A DNA stretch of 44,200 bases from Syntrophomonadaceae bacterium (GTDB taxonomy: Bacteria; Bacillota; Dethiobacteria; DTU022). The stretch is from NCBI GenBank assembly GCA_003567725.1, contig PWYU01000122.1, forward strand, positions 1 through 44,200, given 5' to 3'. Below are positions 26,077 through 33,902 of the stretch, one piece after another; position 1 is the stretch's first letter, and every line of letters starts with the position of its first letter. The notes beneath the pieces were generated by a model, which was not told the DNA's origin, did not search any database, and saw only the letters and a list, made by a program, of their open reading frames with translations. The translations under genes were made by a program, and so were the position numbers.

Positions 26077-26883
26077 TTGTATCCAGAATTGTTTACTATC
26101 GGCAGTTTAACCGTTCATTCATATGGATTGATGATTGCCCTGGGTGTTTTAATTGCCGCTATAGCTTTATACCGCGAAGCCCCTGGTGAAAACCTTAATC
26201 CCGATCATGTCCTGGAAGCCGTTATTGCGGCAACCTTTTTCGGCCTGATCGGAGCGCGCCTTCTATACGTGATGTTAAACTGGGATTACTTTAGTGCCAA
26301 TCCCACAGAAATCTTATTTACGCAATTTGCCGGGCTATCTTTTTACGGTGGACTTTTTTTAGGTGCATTTGTCCTTTATTTTTGGTGCAGATGGCGCAAG
26401 ATCGGCTTTTTAAAACTGGCCGACCTGATGGCACCTTACCTGGCTCTCGGTTATGCCTTTGGCAGGCTGGGTTGTTTTTTGAACGGCTGCTGTTATGGAC
26501 GTGTAACCGATCTTCCCTGGGGAATGCCGGCTTCTATGGTCGATGATCTGCTGCGTCATCCGGTGCAGCTTTATGCCGCTTTAGGAGCAATTATTGTCTT
26601 TTTAATTTTAAAACTGCTTCTTCGGCCCAGGAGGCCTTTTGTAGGTTTTGTGCTTCTCTCGCTGTTTGCTTTATATGGTGTTCTGCGCTTTACCACTGAA
26701 TTTTTCCGGGATGAAGAAGCAGTTTGGCTTGGCTTAAGCACCGCTCAAAGCTTCAGCCTGGGCCTGTTTTTGGTATCAGTGGCAGCTATACTGATCTTTA
26801 ATCATTTTATAGGCCGTCCTGGTTCGACTGTGAATTTAAAAAAGCGCCGTAAAGGATTTAAGAAAAAAGGAGTAAAGAAATGA
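26077..26883 (+). CDS. lgt: Prolipoprotein diacylglyceryl transferase Lgt
   Basis: Polytopic membrane enzyme that transfers diacylglycerol from phosphatidylglycerol to the lipobox cysteine. It is 268 residues from a TTG at 26077. The Lgt signature GRLGCFLNGCCYGR is at about 129-142; HSYGLM near the N-terminus and HPVQLYAA later are also characteristic. GGAG (26065-26068) fits this TTG, which starts two bases after the lspA stop. An ATG at 26029 lies deep inside lspA and is unlikely. The stop overlaps the rluD ATG. Confidence 0.95.
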   Translation: MYPELFTIGSLTVHSYGLMIALGVLIAAIALYREAPGENLNPDHVLEAVIAATFFGLIGARLLYVMLNWDYFSANPTEILFTQFAGLSFYGGLFLGAFVLYFWCRWRKIGFLKLADLMAPYLALGYAFGRLGCFLNGCCYGRVTDLPWGMPASMVDDLLRHPVQLYAALGAIIVFLILKLLLRPRRPFVGFVLLSLFALYGVLRFTTEFFRDEEAVWLGLSTAQSFSLGLFLVSVAAILIFNHFIGRPGSTVNLKKRRKGFKKKGVKK

Positions 26884-27857
26884 AAGGTGGTCGTGATCAT
26901 GCCGGGCGGGAGCCTGATCAGGCTCCCGCATTTCAAAGCGCTGTAACAGGTTCCTCTGATCAAGGCCGGCGCCTGGATCAGTTTCTAGCGCAGCCTTTTT
27001 TTGGCCTTTCTCGCAGCCGGGCCCAAAAATTGCTGATGGAAAACATGGTCCGAGTTAACGGGGAGCACTGCAGTGATAAAAACTACCGTATGCAGGTGGG
27101 AGATCTGGTTGCTGTAACCATTCCTCCCCCTGAAGAAACCAGGCTGGAACCCGAAGCAATTCCCCTTGATATTCTCTATGAGGACAAAGATCTGCTTGTG
27201 ATCAATAAACCGCGGGGTATGGTAGTGCATCCGGCCCCCGGCCACCGGAAAGGAACCCTTGTCAATGCTCTTTTACATCACTGTGCAAACCTTTCTGTTA
27301 TCGGTGGTATCAGAAGGCCCGGTATTGTCCACCGCCTGGATAAGGATACCTCCGGTTTGCTCCTGGTGGCGAAGAATGACTTTACCCACCGGTCTCTCTC
27401 GGACCAGCTGAAAACAAGGCAGCTTAAAAGAGAGTATCTTGCCCTGGTCAAGGGGCGGGTTAAACCTGTCCTGGGAAGGATAGAAGCCCCTGTTGCCCGT
27501 CATCCCAGGTGCCGAAAAAAAATGGCTGTTGTTGAAACAGGAAGAACGGCTGTCACCCGCTACCGGGTTTTAAAATATTATGGCTCATACAGCCTGCTGA
27601 AGCTCAACCTGGAAACCGGGCGGACTCATCAGATTAGAGTGCACATGGCCCATCTGGGGCACCCTGTGGTGGGCGATCTAACCTATGCCCGGGACAGCTG
27701 GCATGATCTGCCCCGGGGTCTTTCTGAACCCCATGCCCTGCATGCCCGGCGCATCACATTTATTCACCCCCGGTCTTCGGAAACTTTGGAATTTGCCGCT
27801 CCTTTGCCTGCGGCTTTTAAAAAAGGCTTGATGGACCTCAAAGCCCGGAAGCTGTAA
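26880..27857 (+). CDS. rluD: 23S rRNA pseudouridine synthase, RluD family
   Basis: 325 residues. An N-terminal S4 domain (RRLDQFLAQPFFGLSRSRAQ, about 29-75) is followed by the RluA/RluD catalytic domain. The catalytic aspartate is D154 in VHRLDKDTSGLLL. The YlyB/RluD-like position after lspA is conserved in Firmicutes. The target uridines cannot be fixed from sequence alone; RluD is the most likely subgroup. Start ATG overlaps the lgt stop and follows AAGGAGT. Confidence 0.9.
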   Translation: MKGGRDHAGREPDQAPAFQSAVTGSSDQGRRLDQFLAQPFFGLSRSRAQKLLMENMVRVNGEHCSDKNYRMQVGDLVAVTIPPPEETRLEPEAIPLDILYEDKDLLVINKPRGMVVHPAPGHRKGTLVNALLHHCANLSVIGGIRRPGIVHRLDKDTSGLLLVAKNDFTHRSLSDQLKTRQLKREYLALVKGRVKPVLGRIEAPVARHPRCRKKMAVVETGRTAVTRYRVLKYYGSYSLLKLNLETGRTHQIRVHMAHLGHPVVGDLTYARDSWHDLPRGLSEPHALHARRITFIHPRSSETLEFAAPLPAAFKKGLMDLKARKL

Positions 27858-27860
27858 TAA

Positions 27861-29597
27861 TTATTGCAGCTGAAAGCGCTGACGCAGCTCTCTATCGCTG
27901 GGATTAACAGTTATGGTCTCGAAGTTTTCGTAAAAAACAAATCCCGGTTTGCCTCCCGGGCGGCGGCGGACATGACGGATTTCGGTATAATCTACCGCGA
28001 GGGCCGAGCTTTCCCTGCCTTTACTAAAATAGGCTGCCAGGAATGCAGCTTCTTCGAGGTCTTCTTCCGGAGGGGGGAAAGGTGCCTCTTTCAAAACCAC
28101 ATGGCCGCCTGGCAATGCCCGCACATGGAACCAGGTGTCACGCCGGGCGGCAGCTTTAAAGGTAATATAATCGTTTTGGCGGTTATTTCGCCCAACCAGG
28201 ACAGTATGCCCCGCTGAAGTCTTAAATTTAAGCGGCTGCGGAGCAGAATCCATGGTTCGGCGCTCTTTGTTTTTTACCCGCAGGTAACCGGCTTCAACCA
28301 TTTCCTGCCTTACTTCTTCTAAAGATTCACCACCGCTATTTTCTATGGTATAAAGCAGGCCCCGGCAGTATTCAAGCTCGGAGCGAGTTTTCCGGAGCTG
28401 TTTTTTGATCTTTTCCTGACCTTTTTTTGCTTTTTGGTAGCGGTGAAAATGATCCTGAGCGTTGGCGTTAACCGGCCGGGAAGGATCAAGAGGTACTGTA
28501 ATTTTTTGATCAGGTTCATAAAGGTGAGGAAGTGTGACTGAAGTTTCCCCCCGGGGAACCTGGTGCTGGTAAGTTAAAAGCTGTTCTCCGTAAAGGCGGT
28601 GTAGTGGAGCATTACCGGCTTCAGCCAGCTCTTTTTCCTGCTGGCCCTGTTTTTTCTCCAGTCCCTTCAATCGCTTTTGTACAGCGCCGGTGAGCCGCTC
28701 TCGAAGCTGGTTTTCCCGGTCTGCTTTAATCAGGTTGCTGTAAAATTGATCAAGCAGGGCGCTGGTTTTTTCAAAAGGGATCTGCTTTTCCTTCTCCAGG
28801 TGCTTTAGGGGAAATGCTGCATAAACTTTTTTGCCCGGCAGTAAAACCGGCTGCAGCTGGTGGTTTTCTGATCTTTTAAACATTTCTTTGGTTTGCTCAT
28901 AGATCTGTTCCAGAAAAGCTTGTTCAGTTTTTTGGGAGCAACAATTATCCCTGCTGCTACGGTGACAAAGCTCACGCGCAATGAGGGGGCTGATGCCGCT
29001 TACACTTTCAAGCAGGGCTTTCTCGGGCTTTTTGCCATTCTTAAGTTTATCCTCTATTGTTATTCTGAAATCCTCTAAGCCCATTTTTAAGGGATCCAGT
29101 TTATCCTGAGCTGGGACGGAGCGGTATTTTTCGCCCGGCATAATAGCCCGTAAAGGATTTTTATCCCATGATACCGTTTTAACGGCTCCCAGGATCAGGT
29201 TTTGATTATCGATGAGAATTAGATTGCTGCGGCGGCCCATAATTTCTGCGATTAACTTTACCGGCGGCAGGCCTTCCGGTGGATGAAAAGCAATTTCCAG
29301 AATCCGTTCCAGGGGAGGGCTGGCAAAAGAAACAGCCCTTCCTCCGAGCAAATATTTGCGTAAAAGCATACAAAAAGGGCTTGGCTTAGCTTTACTTTGC
29401 TGGCGTTGTTCGGTTAGATGGATCCGGGCGTAATTGGGATGTACTGAAATGAGCAGGCCCGGCTGACTGCCTTTAGAATAAAGATGTAAAATAATTTCAT
29501 TGTCTGCCGGTTCATAAACGCGCTGCACAGCCGCGCCGGTAAGTTGATCATTTAGCTCATCTGTTACCATTTTCATAATCAGGGCATCAAAAGCCAT
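27861..29597 (-). CDS. rqcH: Ribosome-associated quality control factor RqcH (NFACT/Rqc2 family)
   Basis: 578 residues on the minus strand. The N-terminal NFACT-N domain starts MAFDALIMKMVTDELN and contains FCMLLRKYL and the EIMGRRSNLIL block. A long central coiled coil (about 270-440) follows. The C-terminal NFACT-R domain has GRNNRQNDYITFKAA, DTWFHVRALPGGHVVLK and YTEIRHVRR. RqcH recruits tRNA-Ala to obstructed 50S subunits and adds C-terminal Ala tails. Older annotations call it a fibronectin-binding protein. At the functionally important Asp97-Arg98 pair of the Bacillus protein this one reads Glu97-Arg98. It is convergent with rluD, with three bases between stop codons. Confidence 0.93.
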   Translation of the reverse strand: MAFDALIMKMVTDELNDQLTGAAVQRVYEPADNEIILHLYSKGSQPGLLISVHPNYARIHLTEQRQQSKAKPSPFCMLLRKYLLGGRAVSFASPPLERILEIAFHPPEGLPPVKLIAEIMGRRSNLILIDNQNLILGAVKTVSWDKNPLRAIMPGEKYRSVPAQDKLDPLKMGLEDFRITIEDKLKNGKKPEKALLESVSGISPLIARELCHRSSRDNCCSQKTEQAFLEQIYEQTKEMFKRSENHQLQPVLLPGKKVYAAFPLKHLEKEKQIPFEKTSALLDQFYSNLIKADRENQLRERLTGAVQKRLKGLEKKQGQQEKELAEAGNAPLHRLYGEQLLTYQHQVPRGETSVTLPHLYEPDQKITVPLDPSRPVNANAQDHFHRYQKAKKGQEKIKKQLRKTRSELEYCRGLLYTIENSGGESLEEVRQEMVEAGYLRVKNKERRTMDSAPQPLKFKTSAGHTVLVGRNNRQNDYITFKAAARRDTWFHVRALPGGHVVLKEAPFPPPEEDLEEAAFLAAYFSKGRESSALAVDYTEIRHVRRRPGGKPGFVFYENFETITVNPSDRELRQRFQLQ

Positions 29598-29620
29598 TTT
29601 ATTTCACACTCCCGGAGTTT

Positions 29621-29649
29621 AGTATAATTCTTAATTACAGACATGGCAA
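29621..29649 (-). promoter_or_regulatory. Promoter of rqcH
   Basis: Read on the minus strand, TTGCCA (29649-29644) and TATACT (29626-29621) are separated by 17 bases. The start codon at 29597 lies about 20 bases beyond the expected start point, behind GGGAG. Confidence 0.7.
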
Positions 29650-29708
29650 ATTAATGCTGCCCGTTAATACTCTGCCTGTTGTCTCTGTTGAATGATAAAC
29701 GGCGCCAT

Positions 29709-29806
29709 GGGGACATTTCGAACGTCCCTTAAAGCGCAGCTTTAAGGCCGAAGGGAATACGGTGGAACCGTTTTCTGTGGTTAAGCGGGCTAGGTTTGAT
29801 TAGTTA
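29709..29806. repeat. Three-hairpin dispersed repeat element
   Basis: Three stem-loops in a row: GGGAC/GTCCC (29710-29714 and 29724-29728); CTTAAAGC/GCTTTAAG with loop GCA (29728-29746); and the ACGG-TGGAA-CCGT hairpin (29758-29770). The stretch 29751-29806 matches bases 1-56 of the window. No open reading frame or transposase is linked. A REP-like or MITE-like origin is inference. Confidence 0.6.
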
Positions 29807-29897
29807 GTGCTGACCTAATAATAGTTTTAGATCCAGACCCTGCTGCTGAAAAACGCGTCGGTGCATGGCAAAATCTGGACAATAGCTTAATTACTTC

Positions 29898-29926
29898 TTG
29901 AGATTGACTGGAATTGATGATAATAT
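29898..29926 (+). promoter_or_regulatory. Candidate promoter of the yicC-remA-gmk-rpoZ-coaBC operon
   Basis: TTGAGA (29898-29903) and TAATAT (29921-29926) are 17 bases apart. This would give a 5' leader of about 105 bases before yicC. The surrounding DNA is AT-rich, so chance matches are possible. Confidence 0.45.
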
Positions 29927-30039
29927 TAATCCAGAAACAGAGCAATTAAGGCTAAAATCGGCTTAATTAGCTGAATATGTTCTGTTGCAGTTAAAATTTA
30001 ACCAATAAACAGGTTATTAAATTTTGAAAGGCGCTATTA

Positions 30040-30915
30040 ATGATCAGCAGTATGACCGGCTACGGCCGCGGTAGCGGCAGCAAACAGGGCTTTACTTTTT
30101 CAGCTGAAATGCGTTCAGTTAACCATCGCTACGCAGATTTTTCTATGCGTCTCCCCCGGGAGCTTTACTCACTGGAAGAACGCATTCGCCGTCTACTGCA
30201 GGAATCGATTAAAAGGGGCCGGGTGGAAATAACCCTGGGTCTTGATGAGATCCCTGTCGGGGCTCGCGAGGTCAGAATGAATTACGATCTGGCTGAAGGT
30301 TACTATCACACTCTGCAAGAGCTTTGCCGGAACCTGCAGCTTTCAGACCGGGTTAGGCTTGAGCATCTGCTGCAAATGCCTGAGCTGTTTAAAACCGGCG
30401 GAATTGCTGTTGCCGAGGAAGAAGTCTGGCCTGCAGTCAGCGAAGCCCTAAAAGAAGCACTGGGGCAGCTATTAGAACAACGCCGGGTTGAAGGCGAAAA
30501 CCTGGGGAAAGATCTGCTTGAAAGATGCCGCCACCTGGAAGAGATGGTGGAAGATGCTGCTAAAAGAGCAGAAGAGGCCAAGGAAGAGCACCGCCGCAAG
30601 ACTGAGCAAAAATTCCAGGAGCTCCTGGCCGGACAGTTTGAGGAAACCAGGCTGATTATGGAATGCGCATTGCTTGTTGAAAGGATGGGGGTAGATGAAG
30701 AACTGGTCCGTTTAAGAAGCCATATTGCTGCTTTTCGGGAAAATTTGACCGGCCTGGCTCCTGCCGGGCGGAAACTTGATTTTATAGCACAGGAAATGTT
30801 TCGTGAAGTTAACACCATCGGGTCAAAAGCCGGTGATTTCCAGTTAACGAATTTGGTTGTAGAGCTCAAGGCAGAGCTGGAAAAAATTCGCGAGCAAATA
30901 CAAAACTTAGAATAA
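30040..30915 (+). CDS. yicC: Endoribonuclease YicC/YloC
   Basis: 291 residues. The N-terminal YicC domain begins [10 protein letters not shown], with EMRSVNHRY and a later GRVEITL block. A helical, coiled-coil centre (about 150-210) follows. The DUF1732-type C-terminus reads [21 protein letters not shown]. Family members in E. coli and Bacillus are RNases that act on small RNAs or mRNAs. It begins the conserved yicC-remA-gmk-rpoZ-coaBC-priA order of Firmicutes. Confidence 0.94.
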   Translation: MISSMTGYGRGSGSKQGFTFSAEMRSVNHRYADFSMRLPRELYSLEERIRRLLQESIKRGRVEITLGLDEIPVGAREVRMNYDLAEGYYHTLQELCRNLQLSDRVRLEHLLQMPELFKTGGIAVAEEEVWPAVSEALKEALGQLLEQRRVEGENLGKDLLERCRHLEEMVEDAAKRAEEAKEEHRRKTEQKFQELLAGQFEETRLIMECALLVERMGVDEELVRLRSHIAAFRENLTGLAPAGRKLDFIAQEMFREVNTIGSKAGDFQLTNLVVELKAELEKIREQIQNLE

Positions 30916-30934
30916 AAGAAAGGGGTTTTTTAAA

Positions 30935-31207
30935 ATGGCTATCAAGCTGATTAATATCGGGTTTGGCAATATAGTGTCAGCCAGCCGCATTATTGCTATA
31001 ATCAGCCCTGAATCAGCCCCGGTAAAAAGAGTTATCAGCGAATCTCGCGAGCGGGGTATGTTGATTGATGCTACATACGGGCGCCGGACCAGAGCTGTAA
31101 TTATAGCGGACAGTGGCCATATCATCCTGTCAGCAGTCCAACCGGAAACAGTAAAACACCGCTTGCAGGCCAGTGATATCCAGGTTGAACATGAAAGTGC
31201 TGAATAA
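30935..31207 (+). CDS. remA: Extracellular matrix regulator RemA (DUF370)
   Basis: 90 residues, DUF370 family: [17 protein letters not shown] at the N-terminus, [21 protein letters not shown] in the centre. In Bacillus subtilis RemA is a DNA-binding activator of biofilm matrix and osmoprotection genes. In Clostridia, homologues sit before gmk as here but their targets are mostly unknown. AAGGGG precedes the ATG. The gene follows yicC after 19 bases. Confidence 0.93.
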   Translation: MAIKLINIGFGNIVSASRIIAIISPESAPVKRVISESRERGMLIDATYGRRTRAVIIADSGHIILSAVQPETVKHRLQASDIQVEHESAE

Positions 31208-31225
31208 ATAAACTGGAGGCATTTA

Positions 31226-31834
31226 ATGGTTGAGGGTATTCTCATAATAATTTCCGGGCCATCAGGGGTCGGCAAAGGGACGGTATGCCAGAAGCTGCTT
31301 CAATTAAATAAGTCTTTAAGGTTGTCAGTTTCAACCACGACCCGTCCACCCCGGCCCGGTGAAGAAGATGGAGTAGAATACCATTTTACTACAGCTTCCC
31401 AGTTTAAAGAGATGATAGAAAATGCTTATTTTCTTGAATGGGCTGTTGTACATGATCATTACTACGGCACCCGGCGTGATGCGGTTAAAAAAATCCTGGC
31501 CTCAGGCCAGGATATAATCCTCGAAATTGATATCCAGGGGGCTGAGCAAGTCAAAAAGCAAATTCCTGAAGCTATTTCTGTCTTTCTGGCCCCACCTTCG
31601 ATGAAGGCCCTGGAAGAAAGGATTATAGGCCGCGGAACCGAAGATCCGGATCGCATTGCCGACCGGATGGTAACGGCACGCCGGGAAATGAAAGCCTATG
31701 ATCTTTATGATTACATTGTAGTAAACGATCTGGTTGAAGATGCGGCAGCCTTAATCGGCTCAATTATAGATGCTGAAAAATGCAAGGTTAGCCGCGGCGC
31801 TCGCCCTTCGGGCGGGGGAGGTGATAGTAAATGA
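31226..31834 (+). CDS. gmk: Guanylate kinase
   Basis: ATP:GMP phosphotransferase of 202 residues. P-loop GPSGVGKGT is at about 11-19. GMP-binding residues lie in STTTRPPRPGEEDGVEYHF, and the lid region follows in RMVTARREM. The start follows GGAGG with 6 bases of spacing. The stop overlaps the rpoZ start by four bases. Confidence 0.97.
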   Translation: MVEGILIIISGPSGVGKGTVCQKLLQLNKSLRLSVSTTTRPPRPGEEDGVEYHFTTASQFKEMIENAYFLEWAVVHDHYYGTRRDAVKKILASGQDIILEIDIQGAEQVKKQIPEAISVFLAPPSMKALEERIIGRGTEDPDRIADRMVTARREMKAYDLYDYIVVNDLVEDAAALIGSIIDAEKCKVSRGARPSGGGGDSK

Positions 31835-32037
31835 TATATCCTTCAATTGACAAATTGCTGGAAAAAGTGGACAGCAAGTACACCCTGGTGATTGCTGCGG
31901 CCAAAAGGGGCCGTCAGCTCCGCAACGGTAGCAAAAAAACCATAGATGAAATCTATAGCAAGGATGTTTCCACTGCCCTGTGGGAAATTGAAGCCGGTAA
32001 TATAGAATATGAACGTAAGCGGGACGGCATTAAGTAG
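31831..32037 (+). CDS. rpoZ: RNA polymerase omega subunit
   Basis: 68 residues, with YPSIDKLLEKVDSKYTLVIAA in two family segments and AAKRGRQLRNG, the conserved omega core that binds the beta-prime C-terminus. A near-perfect GGAGGTGAT precedes the ATG within the end of gmk, and the ATGA overlap suggests coupled translation. Confidence 0.95.
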   Translation: MIYPSIDKLLEKVDSKYTLVIAAAKRGRQLRNGSKKTIDEIYSKDVSTALWEIEAGNIEYERKRDGIK

Positions 32038-32048
32038 GGGTGTTTGAT

Positions 32049-33227
32049 TTGAAAAAAGTAGTACTGGGAGTAACCGGGGGTATAGCTGCTTATAAAGCTG
32101 CTGAGCTGGCCAGGTTGTTTGTGCGCAGCGGTGCAGGTGTGCATGTGGTTATGACACCTGCAGCTACAGAGTTTATAGCTCCCCTAACCTTTCAAACTCT
32201 AACCGGTAATCCGGTCTATATTAATATGTATGCGCATCGCCGGGAAGAAAAAATTCAACATATCGATCTTTTAAAAGATACCGATGTTGTAGTAATTGCT
32301 CCCGCCAGTGCCAATACTATTGCTAAAATGGCTCAAGGCCTGGCTGACAACCTTTTGACCACTCTTTACCTGGCTGCCTGTTGCCCGGTTGTAGTTGTTC
32401 CTTCCATGAATGTCGATATGTACAAACACCGGGCTGTGCAGGATAATCTTCAAAAGCTTTCTGAACATGGTTGCCAGGTAATGGATCCCGAGGCGGGAGA
32501 GCTGGCCTGCGGGGTTTATGGGCGGGGACGAATGCCTGAACCTGCAGACATTTTTGCTTTTATTAGTGAAGCACTGAGGCCCAAGGATTTTACTGGTTTA
32601 AAAACCCTGGTCAGTGCCGGGCCGACCAGGGAACCGCTTGATCCGGTTCGTTTCTTAAGCAACCCTTCCACCGGATTAATGGGCTATGCCCTGGCCCGGG
32701 CTTTAAAGGAGCGCGGTGCAGAAGTGGTCCTGATCAGCGGCCGGACTCACCTCCAGGCTCCTTCGGGGATTAAAAAAATTGATGTTACCACTACCGAAGA
32801 AATGTTTGACGCCGTTATGGATTATTCCCGCGACTGCCGCTTAATTATCAAAGCGGCAGCAGTTTCGGACTACCGGCCTTTAAACGTTTCAGAACACAAA
32901 ATTAAAAAAAACAGTGCCATGGCCACAATTGAACTGGTTAAAAACCGGGATATTCTCTTTGAGCTGGGCAAGAATAAGGGAGATCGAATCCTGGTTGGTT
33001 TTGCTGCTGAGACGGAAGATGTTTATGATAATGCCCAGCAAAAACTAACCCGTAAAAATCTGGATTTGATTATAGTCAATAACCTTAAAGAGCCCGGAGC
33101 GGGCTTTGCCGTGCCGACCAACCGGGTTTCCTTAATTGATCGCAGCGGGGAGGTTGAAGACCTGCCTTTGATGGAAAAAGCGGAATTGGCCCACCACATC
33201 CTCGACCGGATAACCAGAATGCTATAA
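32049..33227 (+). CDS. coaBC: Bifunctional phosphopantothenoylcysteine decarboxylase / phosphopantothenate-cysteine ligase CoaBC
   Basis: Two-domain enzyme for consecutive steps of coenzyme A synthesis, 392 residues. The N-terminal flavoprotein CoaC domain has GVTGGIAAYKAAELAR, VPSMNVDMY and the active-site cysteine C154 in ACGVYGRGRM. The CoaB domain starts near residue 183 with SAGPTREPLDPVR and includes KIKK. The usual SGKMG loop reads TGLMG, a K-to-L change. TTG 32049 fits AGGGGTG (32036-32042); an in-frame GTG at 32040 lies inside that site. The end overlaps the convergent SpoIIM-family gene by six bases. Confidence 0.95.
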   Translation: MKKVVLGVTGGIAAYKAAELARLFVRSGAGVHVVMTPAATEFIAPLTFQTLTGNPVYINMYAHRREEKIQHIDLLKDTDVVVIAPASANTIAKMAQGLADNLLTTLYLAACCPVVVVPSMNVDMYKHRAVQDNLQKLSEHGCQVMDPEAGELACGVYGRGRMPEPADIFAFISEALRPKDFTGLKTLVSAGPTREPLDPVRFLSNPSTGLMGYALARALKERGAEVVLISGRTHLQAPSGIKKIDVTTTEEMFDAVMDYSRDCRLIIKAAAVSDYRPLNVSEHKIKKNSAMATIELVKNRDILFELGKNKGDRILVGFAAETEDVYDNAQQKLTRKNLDLIIVNNLKEPGAGFAVPTNRVSLIDRSGEVEDLPLMEKAELAHHILDRITRML

Positions 33228-33839
33228 AAATAATGCCAACAGCCGTGGGGTGATTAAAATTTCGATTGCGGCGGCCATGATTAAGAGCGCTACCACCAGG
33301 GGTAGGATGGAAATCGCTTCTTTCCAGATATAGCGGAAACTCATGCTCCGGGTTTTTCCCGGTAAAGGTGAAGCAACACAGTGATAGCCAAACTTCAGGC
33401 CTATTGCGCCACATAAAAAGAAAGCAAATAACTCAAATATGCCGTGCGGAAGCAGGCCGAAAAAGATTATGAACACCAGCGGTACTCCATCCTGGGCGGA
33501 TAAAGAAAGCAGGGTTCCCACCAAGGCTCCGTTTATGCCGAGGGTTATCAGCGGTGATATACCGGCTAGGAAGCCAAGCAGAAGCATCTGAGCCATGGAT
33601 AAAAAATTATTCATAAAAACAAGAGCGATACCGATTAATGGTGAAGCTTCCATGATTATTGAAAGGAGGCTTTCCAGCTGGTTCAGCTGAAGATCTGCAG
33701 CCGGATCAGCTGCAGGTTCTGAAAAAACGGGCGTGAAATAAAAAGCCAGGGTAGAGCCCAGAAAAATAGCTATAGCCATAAAAAACCAGCTGCGGTTATT
33801 GTTTATAACCTGGTTAACGGGAAAAAATAAACGAAACAC
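33222..33839 (-). CDS. SpoIIM/DUF95-family membrane protein
   Basis: 205 residues on the minus strand with about five hydrophobic segments. The family motif is GLLPHGIFELFAFFLCGAIG (about 131-150), preceded by FMNNFLSMAQMLLLGFLAG. SpoIIM takes part in spore engulfment, but the family also exists in non-sporulating bacteria and archaea. The GTG at 33839 is chosen because GAGG lies 8 bases upstream and a promoter is placed correctly. Longer in-frame starts (up to 33989) would run into priA. It interrupts the otherwise co-directional coaBC-priA order. Function here is not known. Confidence 0.8.
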   Translation of the reverse strand: MFRLFFPVNQVINNNRSWFFMAIAIFLGSTLAFYFTPVFSEPAADPAADLQLNQLESLLSIIMEASPLIGIALVFMNNFLSMAQMLLLGFLAGISPLITLGINGALVGTLLSLSAQDGVPLVFIIFFGLLPHGIFELFAFFLCGAIGLKFGYHCVASPLPGKTRSMSFRYIWKEAISILPLVVALLIMAAAIEILITPRLLALFL

Positions 33840-33870
33840 AGGCAAAACCTCTTTCTTCAAACCTTGCTTA

Positions 33871-33899
33871 ATAATAACAAATAAAATGACAGGGGTAAA
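33871..33899 (-). promoter_or_regulatory. Promoter of the SpoIIM-family gene
   Basis: On the minus strand TTTACC (33899-33894) and TATTAT (33876-33871) are separated by 17 bases. It supports the GTG start at 33839. It overlaps the ribosome-binding region of priA on the other strand. Confidence 0.6.
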
Positions 33900-33902
33900 T
33901 AG

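Larger units (their letters stand above)
29598..30039. other. Intergenic region between rqcH and yicC
   Basis: 440 bases without a credible gene. From left to right it holds the rqcH promoter (minus strand), a three-hairpin repeat element (29709-29806), an AT-rich stretch, and a candidate promoter for yicC. I see no tRNA or known riboswitch. Confidence 0.6.

Noticed and set aside
27864-28217. Plus-strand ORF after rluD
   Set aside because: It is antisense to the conserved NFACT-R domain of rqcH.
33222-33839. Taking the SpoIIM-family gene as proof of sporulation
   Set aside because: The family occurs in non-sporulating bacteria and archaea, and no other sporulation gene is visible.
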